From positions 1,488,001-1,552,000 of the forward strand of contig NZ_MWFK01000001.1 in assembly GCF_002078175.1 (NCBI RefSeq): a DNA stretch of 64,000 nt. Reading direction: 5' to 3'. A program made the translations under genes and the position numbers. This DNA comes from Streptomyces sp. M41(2017) (GTDB lineage Bacteria > Actinomycetota > Actinomycetes > Streptomycetales > Streptomycetaceae). A model generated the notes under the pieces. It saw only the letters and a program-made list of their open reading frames with translations. It was not told the origin of the DNA and ran no database searches. Below, piece by piece: positions 17,534 through 25,165 of the stretch (positions are counted from its first letter, which is position 1; each line of letters starts with the position of its first letter).

Positions 17534-18526
17534 GTGGTGAGGCAGGAGAGGTCCGAACGAACCCGGCGCAACCTCGTCGGGGCGGCGTCGACGGTGTTCG
17601 ACCAGTCCGGCTACGAGCGCGCCACCCTGTCGGCGATCAGCGAACGCGCGCAGGTCACCAAGGGCGCCCTGTCCTTCCACTTCGCCGCCAAGGCCGACCT
17701 GGCGCGGGCGGTCCAGGCGGACGCCTGCGCGGTGTCGGGGGCGGCGCTCGCGGAGATCGCGCGCCGCGAGACCCCGGCCTTCGAGATCGCCACCGCGATG
17801 ACCCACGCCGTCGTACGACTCGTGGAGAGCGACGCCCTGGTCCGCGCGGGCGCCCGCCTCACCCAGGAGATCCGCACCCCGGACGACCCGGCGCTGCACG
17901 TCCACCTCAACTGGCTGGGCGCGCTGCACGGGGCGCTGCGCCGGGCGAAGGCCGACGGCTCGCTGCTCAGCAACGTCGACGTCCCTGCGGCGGCGTCCCT
18001 GCTCCTCTCCTTGATCACGGGCACGACAACGCTCCCGCACCTCACCGGCCGCGGCACGAGCCCCACGTACTGGGGCCACCGACCACCCCGCGAGCCGGAC
18101 GACCGCCGGCCCGAGCGGGAGGCCCATCGACCCGAGCCGGGAAACCGCCGGCCCGAGTGGGGGAACCTACGGCCCGAGCCGGACGACCCCCGACCGGGGT
18201 CGGGGAACCTCCGCCCCGAGTCGGACGACCACCGACCGGGGTCGGGGAGCCTTCGGCCCGAGTCGGGGGGCCGCTTACCCGAGTCCGGCGACCGTCGGCC
18301 CGTGCCCGGGGACCGTCGGCCTGTGCTCGGGGACCGCCTACCCGAGTCGGGGGACCGGCCGTACGAGCGGGGGGAACGTCGGCCCGAGAGCGGGGATCTG
18401 CCGTACGAGTGGGGAGAAGGGGCTCGCGGAGCGGGAGACCGGCCGCGTGAGACGGGAGACCAATGGCTGACCCGCACGCTCCACTTGATCCGCCCGGCCC
18501 TCTCCCACCTCCGGCCCACCCTCTGA
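17534..18526 (+). CDS. Gamma-butyrolactone-receptor-like TetR regulator with heptad-repeat insertion
   Basis: 330 residues; relatives are about 210-230. Residues 8-60 form a TetR HTH, with ISERAQVTKGALSFHFAAKA matching the ScbR/ArpA signature (TKGALYFHF). The ligand domain runs to about residue 180. Residues 183-308 are 18 consecutive heptads of the type DRRPESG, after which the chain resumes with DQWLTRTLHLIRPALSHLRP, the normal C-terminal helix. The insert is encoded by a 21-bp minisatellite and contains a TTA codon (18275-18277), the only one I noted in the gene. GBL receptors repress antibiotic and morphogenesis genes until a butyrolactone binds. Whether the insert disturbs this is unknown. 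Start GTG 17534 or 17537. Confidence 0.82.
   Translation: MVRQERSERTRRNLVGAASTVFDQSGYERATLSAISERAQVTKGALSFHFAAKADLARAVQADACAVSGAALAEIARRETPAFEIATAMTHAVVRLVESDALVRAGARLTQEIRTPDDPALHVHLNWLGALHGALRRAKADGSLLSNVDVPAAASLLLSLITGTTTLPHLTGRGTSPTYWGHRPPREPDDRRPEREAHRPEPGNRRPEWGNLRPEPDDPRPGSGNLRPESDDHRPGSGSLRPESGGRLPESGDRRPVPGDRRPVLGDRLPESGDRPYERGERRPESGDLPYEWGEGARGAGDRPRETGDQWLTRTLHLIRPALSHLRPTL
18080..18457 (+). repeat. 21-bp minisatellite, 18 units, in frame
   Basis: Each unit encodes seven residues (consensus D/N-R/L-R-P-E-S-G); units differ by a few bases, so the array is not recent. Exactly 378 bp (18 x 21), beginning at codon 183 of the TetR gene and preserving its reading frame. Confidence 0.9.
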
Positions 18527-18706
18527 TCGCCGGGCCGTCTCACACCCCCGAGCCACCCTCTGATCCGCGGGCCCTCTCACATCCTCCGGCCCACCCCTTA
18601 ATCCGCCGGGCCCTCTCGCACCCCCGGGCCACCCCCTGCTCCGCAGGCCCCTCTCACACCCCGGGCCACGCCCTGATCCGCCGGTCCTCTCGCACCCCCG
18701 GCCCCC
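18485..18706. repeat. 37-39-bp tandem array overlapping the TetR gene end
   Basis: Six imperfect copies begin at 18485, 18524, 18561, 18599, 18637 and 18674 (last one partial). Copy 1 is the coding sequence for LIRPALSHLRPTL; the stop codon TGA is the first three bases of copy 2. Consensus begins TGATCCGCCGGGCCCTCTCA. The array therefore looks like repeated duplication of the gene's 3' end. Confidence 0.85.
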
Positions 18707-18874
18707 TTGGTCCGAACGGCCGCCCACCGATCCGGACCGCCGCGGGCTCAGCACCTGCCCGCGTCCGCCCGCTCCAGACGGGGGTCCACCTCCGCCGACC
18801 TGCGCAAAGGGGAACCTTCCCAGCCCCCAGCCCACATCCGCTAGGCTAGCCACCGGATCGCACACGATCCGCAC

Positions 18875-18947
18875 GCCTTCGTAGCTCAGGGGATAGAGCA
18901 CCGCTCTCCTAAAGCGGGTGTCGCAGGTTCGAATCCTGCCGGGGGCA
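18875..18947 (+). tRNA. tRNA-Arg (anticodon CCU)
   Basis: 73-nt cloverleaf: acceptor GCCTTCG pairs with CGGGGGC (two G-U), D-stem GCTC/GAGC, anticodon stem CCGCT/AGCGG around loop CTCCTAA with CCT at 18908-18910, T-arm GCAGG-TTCGAAT-CCTGC. It reads AGG codons. CCA is not encoded. TAGGCT at 18843 is a possible -10. Confidence 0.96.
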
Positions 18948-18954
18948 CCGACAG

Positions 18955-18995
18955 AAGGGCCGGTCCAGGAGGGGTTTCCTCCTGGACCGGCCCTT
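18955..18995 (+). terminator. tRNA-Arg terminator
   Basis: 18-bp perfect stem (AAGGGCCGGTCCAGGAGG at 18955-18972, complement at 18978-18995), 5-nt loop, followed by T. Eight bases beyond the tRNA. Confidence 0.9.
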
Positions 18996-19373
18996 TGCCG
19001 TTTCCTGTGCCGCGCCGCTCAGGTTCCAACTCCGCCCGAGTGGAGCTCGCGCCGTGCCCGGACTTAGGCACGGCGGGGGTAAGCACGTGAAGCGAGACGG
19101 TCACGCCGGCCGAGAGGAAGCGGGAAGACTCGGCCGGCCACAGAGCAAGCCGCCAAAGTCACCAACTCGCCGAGGGTGCTCTACAGACGAGCTCACGTCA
19201 CCGCCCGTGCAACCGGCACCCCGTCGCGACCTCGCGGCTCCTTTCCTGCTCGTCCGGTGGATTGAGCAAGGAACCCTCTGAGATTGCTCAAATATGTTGA
19301 TCATTCTTTCAAGATCGATATTGTTTGTCCCGCTCCACCGAAACATGAAGCTTTGCACATGGGGGAACGTCAA
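18996..19373. other. Gene-free, AT-richer spacer downstream of tRNA-Arg
   Basis: No supportable gene. From about 19260 base composition drops sharply towards AT (for example TTGATCATTCTTTCAAG near 19303), unlike neighbouring DNA. tRNA 3' ends are common integration sites, but no second copy of the tRNA end, integrase or excisionase is seen within the window. Confidence 0.6.
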
Positions 19374-19574
19374 TTGAAGATCAAGAATTCGGCTCATGCC
19401 GCGCTGCTGACCACAGCGCTCATAGCCGGAACTGCGGCACCGGCCTTCGCCGGCGTCCTTCGCCCAGGGGGCGTCGACGTGACCGCGGGTCGCAGCGCCT
19501 GCGCTGTTCGCCGAAGCGACCATGTCGTAGCCGCCGGCTCCATCGCGAACGGCAACTCCGTCCCCACGAACTAG
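19374..19574 (+). CDS. Small secreted protein, function unknown
   Basis: 66-residue ORF from TTG 19374 (GGGGGA eight bases upstream); an in-frame ATG at 19359 is an alternative. It begins MKIKNSAHAALLTTALIAGT and continues APAFAG, a textbook signal peptide with a cleavage site after AFA. The mature part (about 40 residues) is Ser/Gly/Val-rich with one Cys and no recognised domain. It ends 24 bp before another short frame (19599-19790). Either an independent small exported peptide or the 5' end of a decayed gene. Confidence 0.5.
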   Translation: MKIKNSAHAALLTTALIAGTAAPAFAGVLRPGGVDVTAGRSACAVRRSDHVVAAGSIANGNSVPTN

Positions 19575-19598
19575 CTCCTCGCCCTTGGCGGAACTGTC

Positions 19599-19790
19599 GT
19601 GTCCTGGATACCGCACCCGGCCGCGGTCGTCGGGGGCCGGAGCCTCGCGGTCATTGCGGGAGTCGCGGTCGCGGCCGACAAGTGCGTGAAGATCAAGGTC
19701 AACCCCGGACTGTCCGTCCTCTCACCGGCGGCAGCCGTGGCCGGAAGCGGCTACTACAGCGGCAAGAGCGGCGACGGGTACTGCAAGTAG
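19599..19790 (+). CDS. Short ORF, possible decayed continuation
   Basis: 63 codons from GTG 19599, no obvious ribosome-binding site. It contains a hydrophobic stretch (VVGGRSLAVIAGVAVAA) and a tail with LSPAAAVAGSGYYSGKSGDG ending in Cys-Lys. No family recognised. Could be the frameshifted remainder of the exported protein starting at 19374. Confidence 0.25.
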   Translation: MSWIPHPAAVVGGRSLAVIAGVAVAADKCVKIKVNPGLSVLSPAAAVAGSGYYSGKSGDGYCK

Positions 19791-19900
19791 ACGGCTACCA
19801 CACGTGAACAGACCGCCGGCCGATCGATCCTGAAAAGGGAGTACGGCTGACCGTGATAGCCGGATACACATCTCGGCTTCTGAATTTGAAAGGTTGCGGA

Positions 19901-20167
19901 ATGGACGCTCTAACCGTTCTGGCGTCGGCCGCTTTTGGCTCCACCCTGTATCTCACGACTTTCTCGGCTGTGAGGTGGCTGAACCAGCTGGCGTCGCGCA
20001 CCAAGGCCGTGGGACTTGTGGTGACCGCCGTGGTTCTGTGCGCAGTTGTCGGAGCAGTCGCGTACGCGAGCCAGAGCGTCGTGGTCGGATTCGTCGTGGG
20101 TGCCGGTCTGACGCCGCCCGTACACCGATGGATCCTGCAACGACGCAGGCACGTCGCCAGTTCCTGA
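19901..20167 (+). CDS. Small two-helix membrane protein, unknown
   Basis: 88 residues from ATG 19901 (AAAGG upstream). Two to three hydrophobic segments: LTVLASAAFGSTLYLTTFSA (about 4-23), VGLVVTAVVLCAVVGAVAYA (about 37-56) and VVVGFVVGAGL, separated by RWLNQLASRTK and ending in a basic tail HRWILQRRRHVASS. Not recognised; phage- and plasmid-borne Streptomyces spacers often carry proteins of this kind. It sits in the AT-richer stretch after tRNA-Arg. Confidence 0.5.
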   Translation: MDALTVLASAAFGSTLYLTTFSAVRWLNQLASRTKAVGLVVTAVVLCAVVGAVAYASQSVVVGFVVGAGLTPPVHRWILQRRRHVASS

Positions 20168-20298
20168 CGTTCGGCGAACTCGAGCCCGCGGTCAGGAAGG
20201 TGGATGGCGTGGACAGTGATCACCGCCTGACGATCTTCGACGCGCAACGGCATCCCCAACTGAACAACCGACTGGGCAGTCCAGCAGACCCCGGCAAA

Positions 20299-20326
20299 GG
20301 CCCCGGACCGCTCGTGGTCCGGGGCC
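20299..20326 (-). terminator. Terminator of the VOC gene
   Basis: GGCCCCGGACC (20299-20309) and its perfect complement (20316-20326), loop GCTCGT, 60 bp past the VOC stop. Confidence 0.8.
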
Positions 20327-20385
20327 CTCGTGCCGGGGATCGCCGTCGATGGGCCGCGTCGGCGCAGTGCCTGGGCGGTGATCGG

Positions 20386-20856
20386 TCAGGCCGGGGTGTC
20401 GGCTTCCTGGGGCGAGGACGTGGCCGCCTCCGGGCCCTGCTCCGCCGCGGTCGGGTCCATCCACATGACCTGCCAGCCGTGACCGTCGAGGTCGAAGAAG
20501 CTGCGGGAGTACATGAAGCCGTAGTCCTCGGCGTCGTCCGCCTTGGTGGCGCCCGCCTCCAGCGCGGCGGCGCTGACCTTGTCGACCTCTTCGCGGGACG
20601 ACACGCTGAAGCAGTACAGCGCCAGCGTGTGCGTGGTGGGATCGGCCAACGGCAGTTTCGCGAACTGCGCGAACTTCTCCCGGCTGAGCAGCATGACGAA
20701 GGCGTTCTCGCCGACCAGCATGCAGGCGGACGCCTCGTCGGCGAACAGCGGGTTGAAGCCGAACCCGAGCCCGGCGAAGAACGCCTTGCTGCGCTCCAGG
20801 TCTGCCACGGGAAGGTTCACGAACAGGTTGCGGCCCGGGTGCGCGGGATTCGTCAT
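20386..20856 (-). CDS. VOC-superfamily (glyoxalase-like) protein
   Basis: 156-residue single-unit vicinal oxygen chelate protein. The N-terminus LFVNLPVADLERSKAFFAGL and the end SFFDLDGHGWQVMWMDP are the paired beta-alpha-beta-beta-beta elements typical of glyoxalase/bleomycin-resistance/extradiol folds; this subgroup (YaeR/PhnB-like, lactoylglutathione-lyase-like) is mostly uncharacterised. His near VADLERS is absent, so classical metal binding is doubtful. Monocistronic, with its own terminator. Confidence 0.85.
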   Translation of the reverse strand: MTNPAHPGRNLFVNLPVADLERSKAFFAGLGFGFNPLFADEASACMLVGENAFVMLLSREKFAQFAKLPLADPTTHTLALYCFSVSSREEVDKVSAAALEAGATKADDAEDYGFMYSRSFFDLDGHGWQVMWMDPTAAEQGPEAATSSPQEADTPA

Positions 20857-21011
20857 GGCGGGTCTCCAGTCGGTGGCTCGATGGCGTACGTCCTGATAGA
20901 CCGGGCCGGCCCACGGAACTCATCGGTGTTTCGCCGCCGGTTGCCCGAGGAACGGATGCCGGCGCTCGGGGTCCTGACGCACACGGCCGGCGGTCACCTG
21001 CCCGCCCGCGG

Positions 21012-21049
21012 GATCTCAGCGCAGCGCGATCTCAGCGCAGCGCGATCTC
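21012..21049. repeat. 16-bp tandem repeat in a 407-bp spacer
   Basis: GATCTCAGCGCAGCGC at 21012-21027 and 21028-21043, then GATCTC. It lies between the divergent VOC (start 20856) and exported propeller protein (start 21264). Nothing else recognised in 20857-21263. Confidence 0.8.
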
Positions 21050-21263
21050 GTCCCCGATGCGTCGCCGGTGGCCCGCCGGCAGGGAGCGGGAGCCGGCGTT
21101 CGCCGACGCCGTCCCGGTTGTACCGGCCATGTTTCCTGTGAGAACTCTGTTCCCCTCCGCCGCCTGCACCGCTACGGTGATCCAACTGTCGTCAGGAACG
21201 TGAGGTTGCCGTTCCGCGTCGGGGAGACGAACGACAGACCTTTGATCACTCTTGTGGGGGCAC

Positions 21264-23294
21264 ATGAAGATTCACAGACGTCGCGTGCTCGCGGCGCTGG
21301 GCACCGCGGTGGCCGTGGCGGCGGGTACGGCCGTCGCTCCGGGCGCGGCCGCCTCCGGTCCGGTGACGTGGAACGCGAAGGACGGCATGCTCGCGTTCCG
21401 CAACGGGGCCGAGCAGAGCCTGCAGCTCGTGAAACCGGGCGGCAGCACGTACACCACCATCGCCGACCAGGCCACGCAGCCGGCCTGGTCACCCGACGGC
21501 AGCCGGATCGCGTACGTCCGCGGCGGTCGCGTCGAGACCCGCCGGTACACCGGATCCACCCTGGTGAAGATCCAGGAGAACAGCAGTTCCGTGGGCAGCG
21601 CGAGCGACCCCACGTTCGTCGGCGGCGGCGGGATCATCGTCTACTCGGCGAGCGGCCGGCTCCGCTGGGCCGAGTCCGACGGTTCCCGCTACGCCCAGCC
21701 GCTGTTCTCCACGGCGGAGGACGGCTGCGACCGTCAGCCGAGCGGGTCGGTCAACAGGCTGATCGCCTTCGTCCGTACCGGAGACACTTGCGGCAGCCCG
21801 ACCGGATCGGCGATCTGGCTGTTCGACGCCGACACCCAGGGCTTCACCAAGCTCGCGGACAACGGCTCGCACCCGGCGATCTCGCCCGACGGCACGCGCG
21901 TCGCCTTCGTCCGCACGGTGGACTCGGTCGGCGAGCTGTTCGTGACGAACGTGGACGGCACCGGAGAGCGGCAGCTCACCACCGGGGCGCACGCCACCAC
22001 TCCGGAGTGGGCGCCGACCGGCACGAAGATCGCGTTCAACACCGGTGACGACGACGTCTCGTCGACCCGTGTCCTGGACCTCGCGGACAGCTCCCTCTCC
22101 ACGCTGCCGCTGCCGCCCCACACGTCGTCGACCGTCGACGTCGCCTGGCAGCCGCTGCGCAACCAGAACACCGGCCGGATCTGGGGCGCCGACTCGGCGG
22201 GCACCAACATGGCCGCGTCGCGCTGGACCTGGAACACGCTCGGCCAGAGCGAGCCGGGTCTGGTCGACGCCAAGTCGGCCGTCCTCATCAACCAGGACAG
22301 CCCGTCCTACGCGCTGACCGCGCAGTCGCTCGGCGGTCAGAAGCAGGGCCCGGTGCTGGTCACGTCGAAGTCGTCGCTGTCGTCCGCCACGCAGGCGGAG
22401 CTGAAGCGGACGCTGAAGCGGGGTGCCACGGTCTATCTCGTCGGCGGCACCGACGTCCTCTCCAGCGCGGTCTCCAGCAAGGTCAGTTCGCTGGGCTTCA
22501 CCCCGAAGCGGCTGGCGGGCACCTCCCGCTACTCGACGTCCGTGGCCGTCGCCAAGACCGTGACCGGTTCGCCGGACTACGTCTTCGTCGCCACCGGAAC
22601 GGACTACCACTCGGCACTCGCGGCCTCCGCCGCCGCCGGGTCGCTCGGCACCGGGGGCAAAGCCACGGTCGTCCTCAACGACGGCAACTCGCTGACGTCG
22701 TCCGTGCAGGCGTACCTGAACTCGCTCGACCCCGACGAGACGATGATCATCCCCATCGGCAGCACGGCGAAGTACGCGGTCACGCACACCTACTTCTCCA
22801 AGTGGCCCGACACCTTCACGTACTACCCGGTCAGCGGCAGCGGGCACGACGGCACCTCGGTGGCGCTCGCCGAGTTCTGGTGGTCGGCGCCGTCCCAGGT
22901 GGGCCTGGCGTGGACGGACAGCTGGCGCGGTGGCGTCTCCGCGGGCGCGGGCATGCTCGGGTACGGGCCGATCCTGTGGTCCGACGACGCGACCCTGACG
23001 GAGGCGGACGCGACCTACCTGCGCCGGCAGGCCTCGGGCGTGGGCGCCGTCTTCGCGTTCGGCGGTACGACGTCCATCTCGTCGTCCGAGCTGACGGCTG
23101 CGGGCTCGGCGATCAGCGCGGGTACCTCGAACGTGACGTACTTCCCGTACTACAAGGGAGTCGAGGCGGCCGCGCAGAAGTCGGCGCTCTCCGCGCCGGT
23201 CGCCGGGGACGCCGTCGGCGCGACCGGTCCGGTGCGGGACGTGCAGGCACCGCGGCCCGACCTGGCGTCGGTGCGCACCACGCAGAGCAAGTAG
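21264..23294 (+). CDS. Exported beta-propeller plus cell-wall-binding-repeat-2 protein
   Basis: 676 residues with a signal peptide (MKIHRRRVLAALGTAVAVAA, cleavage near 36). Residues about 40-310 form TolB-like PD40 repeats (ATQPAWSPDGSRIAYVRGGR, HPAISPDGTRVAFVRTVD, TTPEWAPTGTKIAFNTGDDD). Residues about 350-630 carry putative cell-wall-binding repeat 2 units (LKRGATVYLVGGTDVLSSAV, FTPKRLAGTSRYSTSVAVAK, YVFVATGTDYHSALAASAAA, GVGAVFAFGGTTSISSSELT). CWB2 domains anchor proteins to surface polymers in Firmicutes; the role in Streptomyces is not defined. ATG at 21264 with GGGGG upstream. Convergent with the ECF-sigma pair across a strong terminator. Confidence 0.87.
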   Translation: MKIHRRRVLAALGTAVAVAAGTAVAPGAAASGPVTWNAKDGMLAFRNGAEQSLQLVKPGGSTYTTIADQATQPAWSPDGSRIAYVRGGRVETRRYTGSTLVKIQENSSSVGSASDPTFVGGGGIIVYSASGRLRWAESDGSRYAQPLFSTAEDGCDRQPSGSVNRLIAFVRTGDTCGSPTGSAIWLFDADTQGFTKLADNGSHPAISPDGTRVAFVRTVDSVGELFVTNVDGTGERQLTTGAHATTPEWAPTGTKIAFNTGDDDVSSTRVLDLADSSLSTLPLPPHTSSTVDVAWQPLRNQNTGRIWGADSAGTNMAASRWTWNTLGQSEPGLVDAKSAVLINQDSPSYALTAQSLGGQKQGPVLVTSKSSLSSATQAELKRTLKRGATVYLVGGTDVLSSAVSSKVSSLGFTPKRLAGTSRYSTSVAVAKTVTGSPDYVFVATGTDYHSALAASAAAGSLGTGGKATVVLNDGNSLTSSVQAYLNSLDPDETMIIPIGSTAKYAVTHTYFSKWPDTFTYYPVSGSGHDGTSVALAEFWWSAPSQVGLAWTDSWRGGVSAGAGMLGYGPILWSDDATLTEADATYLRRQASGVGAVFAFGGTTSISSSELTAAGSAISAGTSNVTYFPYYKGVEAAAQKSALSAPVAGDAVGATGPVRDVQAPRPDLASVRTTQSK

Positions 23295-23318
23295 CGGGAA
23301 CCTCCCCCGGTTACGCAT

Positions 23319-23357
23319 CGGTCGGCCCCGGGTGCACTGTGCACCCGGGGCCGACCG
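23319..23357. terminator. 17-bp perfect hairpin
   Basis: CGGTCGGCCCCGGGTGC (23319-23335) and complement (23341-23357), 5-nt loop, 24 bp after the exported protein; may also stop transcription from the opposite side. Confidence 0.88.
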
Positions 23358-23519
23358 TCTTCGTGGTGGTGGTGGTCGTGGTCGGCGGACGCGGCGACGG
23401 ACTCCGGGCGGCCGTCCCGACCCGCCACGCTGCCGGAAGCCGGGGCAGGCCGAGAGCCCGCTCCCCTCCGATCCCCCGTCCTTCAGCCCCAGTCCGCCTC
23501 GTCCCCTCACACCCGTCCC

Positions 23520-24326
23520 CTACTTCGTGACCTCCGCCGACTTGTACGTCGTCGATGCCGGGGCCACGCACGCGAACCAGTTCGCGGTGGGGTACCCGTC
23601 GACCGAGCGGATCACGGCTTGGACGTCGTGCTGGGCCGCGTTGTCGGGCGCGAGGTCGGCGAGGGTCGTGCTGCCGTTCTTCCAGTGGCAGGCGACCTGC
23701 TTCGCGGTCTTGGCGACGGTGCCGACGACCAGGCGGAGGGGGGCACCCTTCTCGGTGAGGGGCTGCGGGATCGCGTCGATCTCGGTCCCCTTCGGCCGCG
23801 GCAGCCGGGCGACGGTGTCGAAGGTCACCAGGCGGGTGCCGGTGTCGCCGTATCCGCGCAGGACGAAGTAGCTGGTCCTGCCCACCAGGTCGGACGGTCC
23901 GCCCGTGGTCACCGGGGTGAGCCCCCAGCTGTTCATGGCCTTCAGCTGCCGGGCGGCCTCCGTCGTGTCGCGGGGCGCCGGCCACACCTGGACGTTCACA
24001 CCCCACTTCGCGCCGTCGTACGTGCCGAAGCCGACGTGCGAGATCCGCGGCTCGTCCACCTGACGCTCGTAGGCCGGGGCGGGTCTCGCGGGCGAGGTGT
24101 CGTCACCCGTGCCGGGCAGGCCCGTCATGGCCAGGGCTCCCGTCGATCCCGCCAGCACCACCGCGGCGGCAGCCGTGACCGTCCGCCGCCGGGCCCGGCG
24201 CCTGCCGCCTGCGCGCATGACCGCCTGGACGGGGGCGGCACCCACCTCGAACTCGTCCGCGATGTCCGTGAGAAGAGGGGAGATCTCCCTCGGCGCCATG
24301 GTGTCGTTCTCCCGGTCCGTGCTCAT
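23520..24326 (-). CDS. Single-pass membrane protein partnered with the ECF sigma factor (putative anti-sigma)
   Basis: 268 residues. An N-terminal cytoplasmic segment (MSTDRENDTMAPREISPLLT to GGRRRARRRT) precedes one transmembrane helix (TVTAAAAVVLAGSTGALAM) and an extracytoplasmic domain of about 200 residues with two Cys (ACHWKNGS, NWFACVAP) that could form a disulphide. Its start overlaps the sigma stop (TGATG), so the two are translationally coupled. Membrane partners of SigE-type sigmas in Streptomyces often have this plan; no zinc-binding anti-sigma motif is seen, so an anti-sigma role is inference from position and topology. Confidence 0.75.
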   Translation of the reverse strand: MSTDRENDTMAPREISPLLTDIADEFEVGAAPVQAVMRAGGRRRARRRTVTAAAAVVLAGSTGALAMTGLPGTGDDTSPARPAPAYERQVDEPRISHVGFGTYDGAKWGVNVQVWPAPRDTTEAARQLKAMNSWGLTPVTTGGPSDLVGRTSYFVLRGYGDTGTRLVTFDTVARLPRPKGTEIDAIPQPLTEKGAPLRLVVGTVAKTAKQVACHWKNGSTTLADLAPDNAAQHDVQAVIRSVDGYPTANWFACVAPASTTYKSAEVTK

Positions 24327-24865
24327 CACTTCCGCCCCCTCTGGCCCACGACGTCGTTCAGGACCGGCAGGGCGCGCAGCTTCGCTATCCCCTTGGCCGC
24401 GTTGCTCTTGACCGTGCCGACCGAGCAGCCCATCGCCTCCGCCGTCTGCGTCTCGGTGAGGTCGGCCCAGTAGCGCAGGACCACCGCCTCCCGTTGCCGG
24501 GGCGGCAGTCCGGTCAGTGCCCCGAGCAGTGCGTCGCGGTCGTCGGCCCGGGCCATCAGGTCGTCGGCGTCGGCGATGTCGCCGACGAGGTCGGAGTCGT
24601 CCCGCGGCGCGAGAAACTCCTTCAGCTTTCGTCTGTGCTTACGAGCGTGCATGTTGATCATCACGCGTCTCACGTACGCCTCGGGGTCGTCGGCCGCCCC
24701 GACCCTGCGCCAGGACGCGTAGACGCGTTCCAGCGTCGACTGCGCCAGGTCCTCGGCCGCGTGCCGATCCCCCGTGAGAAGAAACGCCGTACGCATCAAC
24801 CGTGGCCAGTGGCCCGTCATGAACTGCTGGAACTCCGCGTCCCGGACCTGCTTGCCGTCCCTCAT
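24326..24865 (-). CDS. ECF sigma factor of the SigE-family (TIGR02983 type)
   Basis: 179 residues with sigma region 2 (FQQFMTGHWPRLMRTAFLLT, AEDLAQSTLERVYASWRRV) and region 4 (LPPRQREAVVLRYWADLTET, MGCSVGTVKSNAAKGIAKL). The first pattern is the hallmark of the actinobacterial SigE-like subfamily, which is distinct from S. coelicolor sigma-E. ATG at 24865 with GGAGGAGG upstream; 47 in-frame codons upstream are likely untranslated. Directly followed by the putative membrane partner. Upstream leader (24890-24960) contains repeated ACCTCGG motifs. Confidence 0.9.
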   Translation of the reverse strand: MRDGKQVRDAEFQQFMTGHWPRLMRTAFLLTGDRHAAEDLAQSTLERVYASWRRVGAADDPEAYVRRVMINMHARKHRRKLKEFLAPRDDSDLVGDIADADDLMARADDRDALLGALTGLPPRQREAVVLRYWADLTETQTAEAMGCSVGTVKSNAAKGIAKLRALPVLNDVVGQRGRK

Positions 24866-25027
24866 GAGCACCTCCTCCACAAGGAAAGGAGTCCGCGAAC
24901 GGACCGGATCGTTGCCTCCCTCATTCACCTCGGACCTCGGACCCCGGACCTCGGAGAGGAGATTCTCTCCGGCCACCGGGACGCCGGCCGCTCCGGGCCC
25001 GGTCACTCCGGGCCCGGCGACGGTCCC

Positions 25028-25165
25028 TCAGTCCTGGTACACCCGGTTCACCCCCGCTCCTCCCGACAGTTTGTCCGTGGCCGGGCCGCCGTGGAGGAGG
25101 TCGTTGCCGGTGTTGCCGTAGATCGTGTCGGCGCCGGGGCCGCCGTGGAGGCGGTCGTTGCCGCG
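25028..25165 (-). pseudogene. C-terminal remnant of an RTX (hemolysin-type calcium-binding repeat) gene
   Basis: In one minus-strand frame the last 45 codons before the TGA at 25028 read GNDRLHGGPGADTIYGNTGN then GNDLLHGGP and TDKLSGGAGVNRVYQD: glycine-Asp nonapeptide repeats (GGxGxDxux) of RTX proteins. Upstream the same frame turns into the shadow of the MFS gene, so no start or N-terminal domain exists. The intact parent would have been a secreted Ca-binding protein. The MFS gene at 25048 reads through this DNA in another frame. Confidence 0.75.

Noticed and set aside
15230..18127. 965-codon minus-strand frame across the IclR and TetR genes
   Set aside because: Spans two well-supported genes on the opposite strand; no recognisable domain.
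18080..18457. CRISPR or intergenic repeat
   Set aside because: 21-bp units without spacers, in frame within the TetR gene.
18931..18960. Attachment site of an integrated element at tRNA-Arg
   Set aside because: No second copy of the tRNA 3' end and no integrase within the window.
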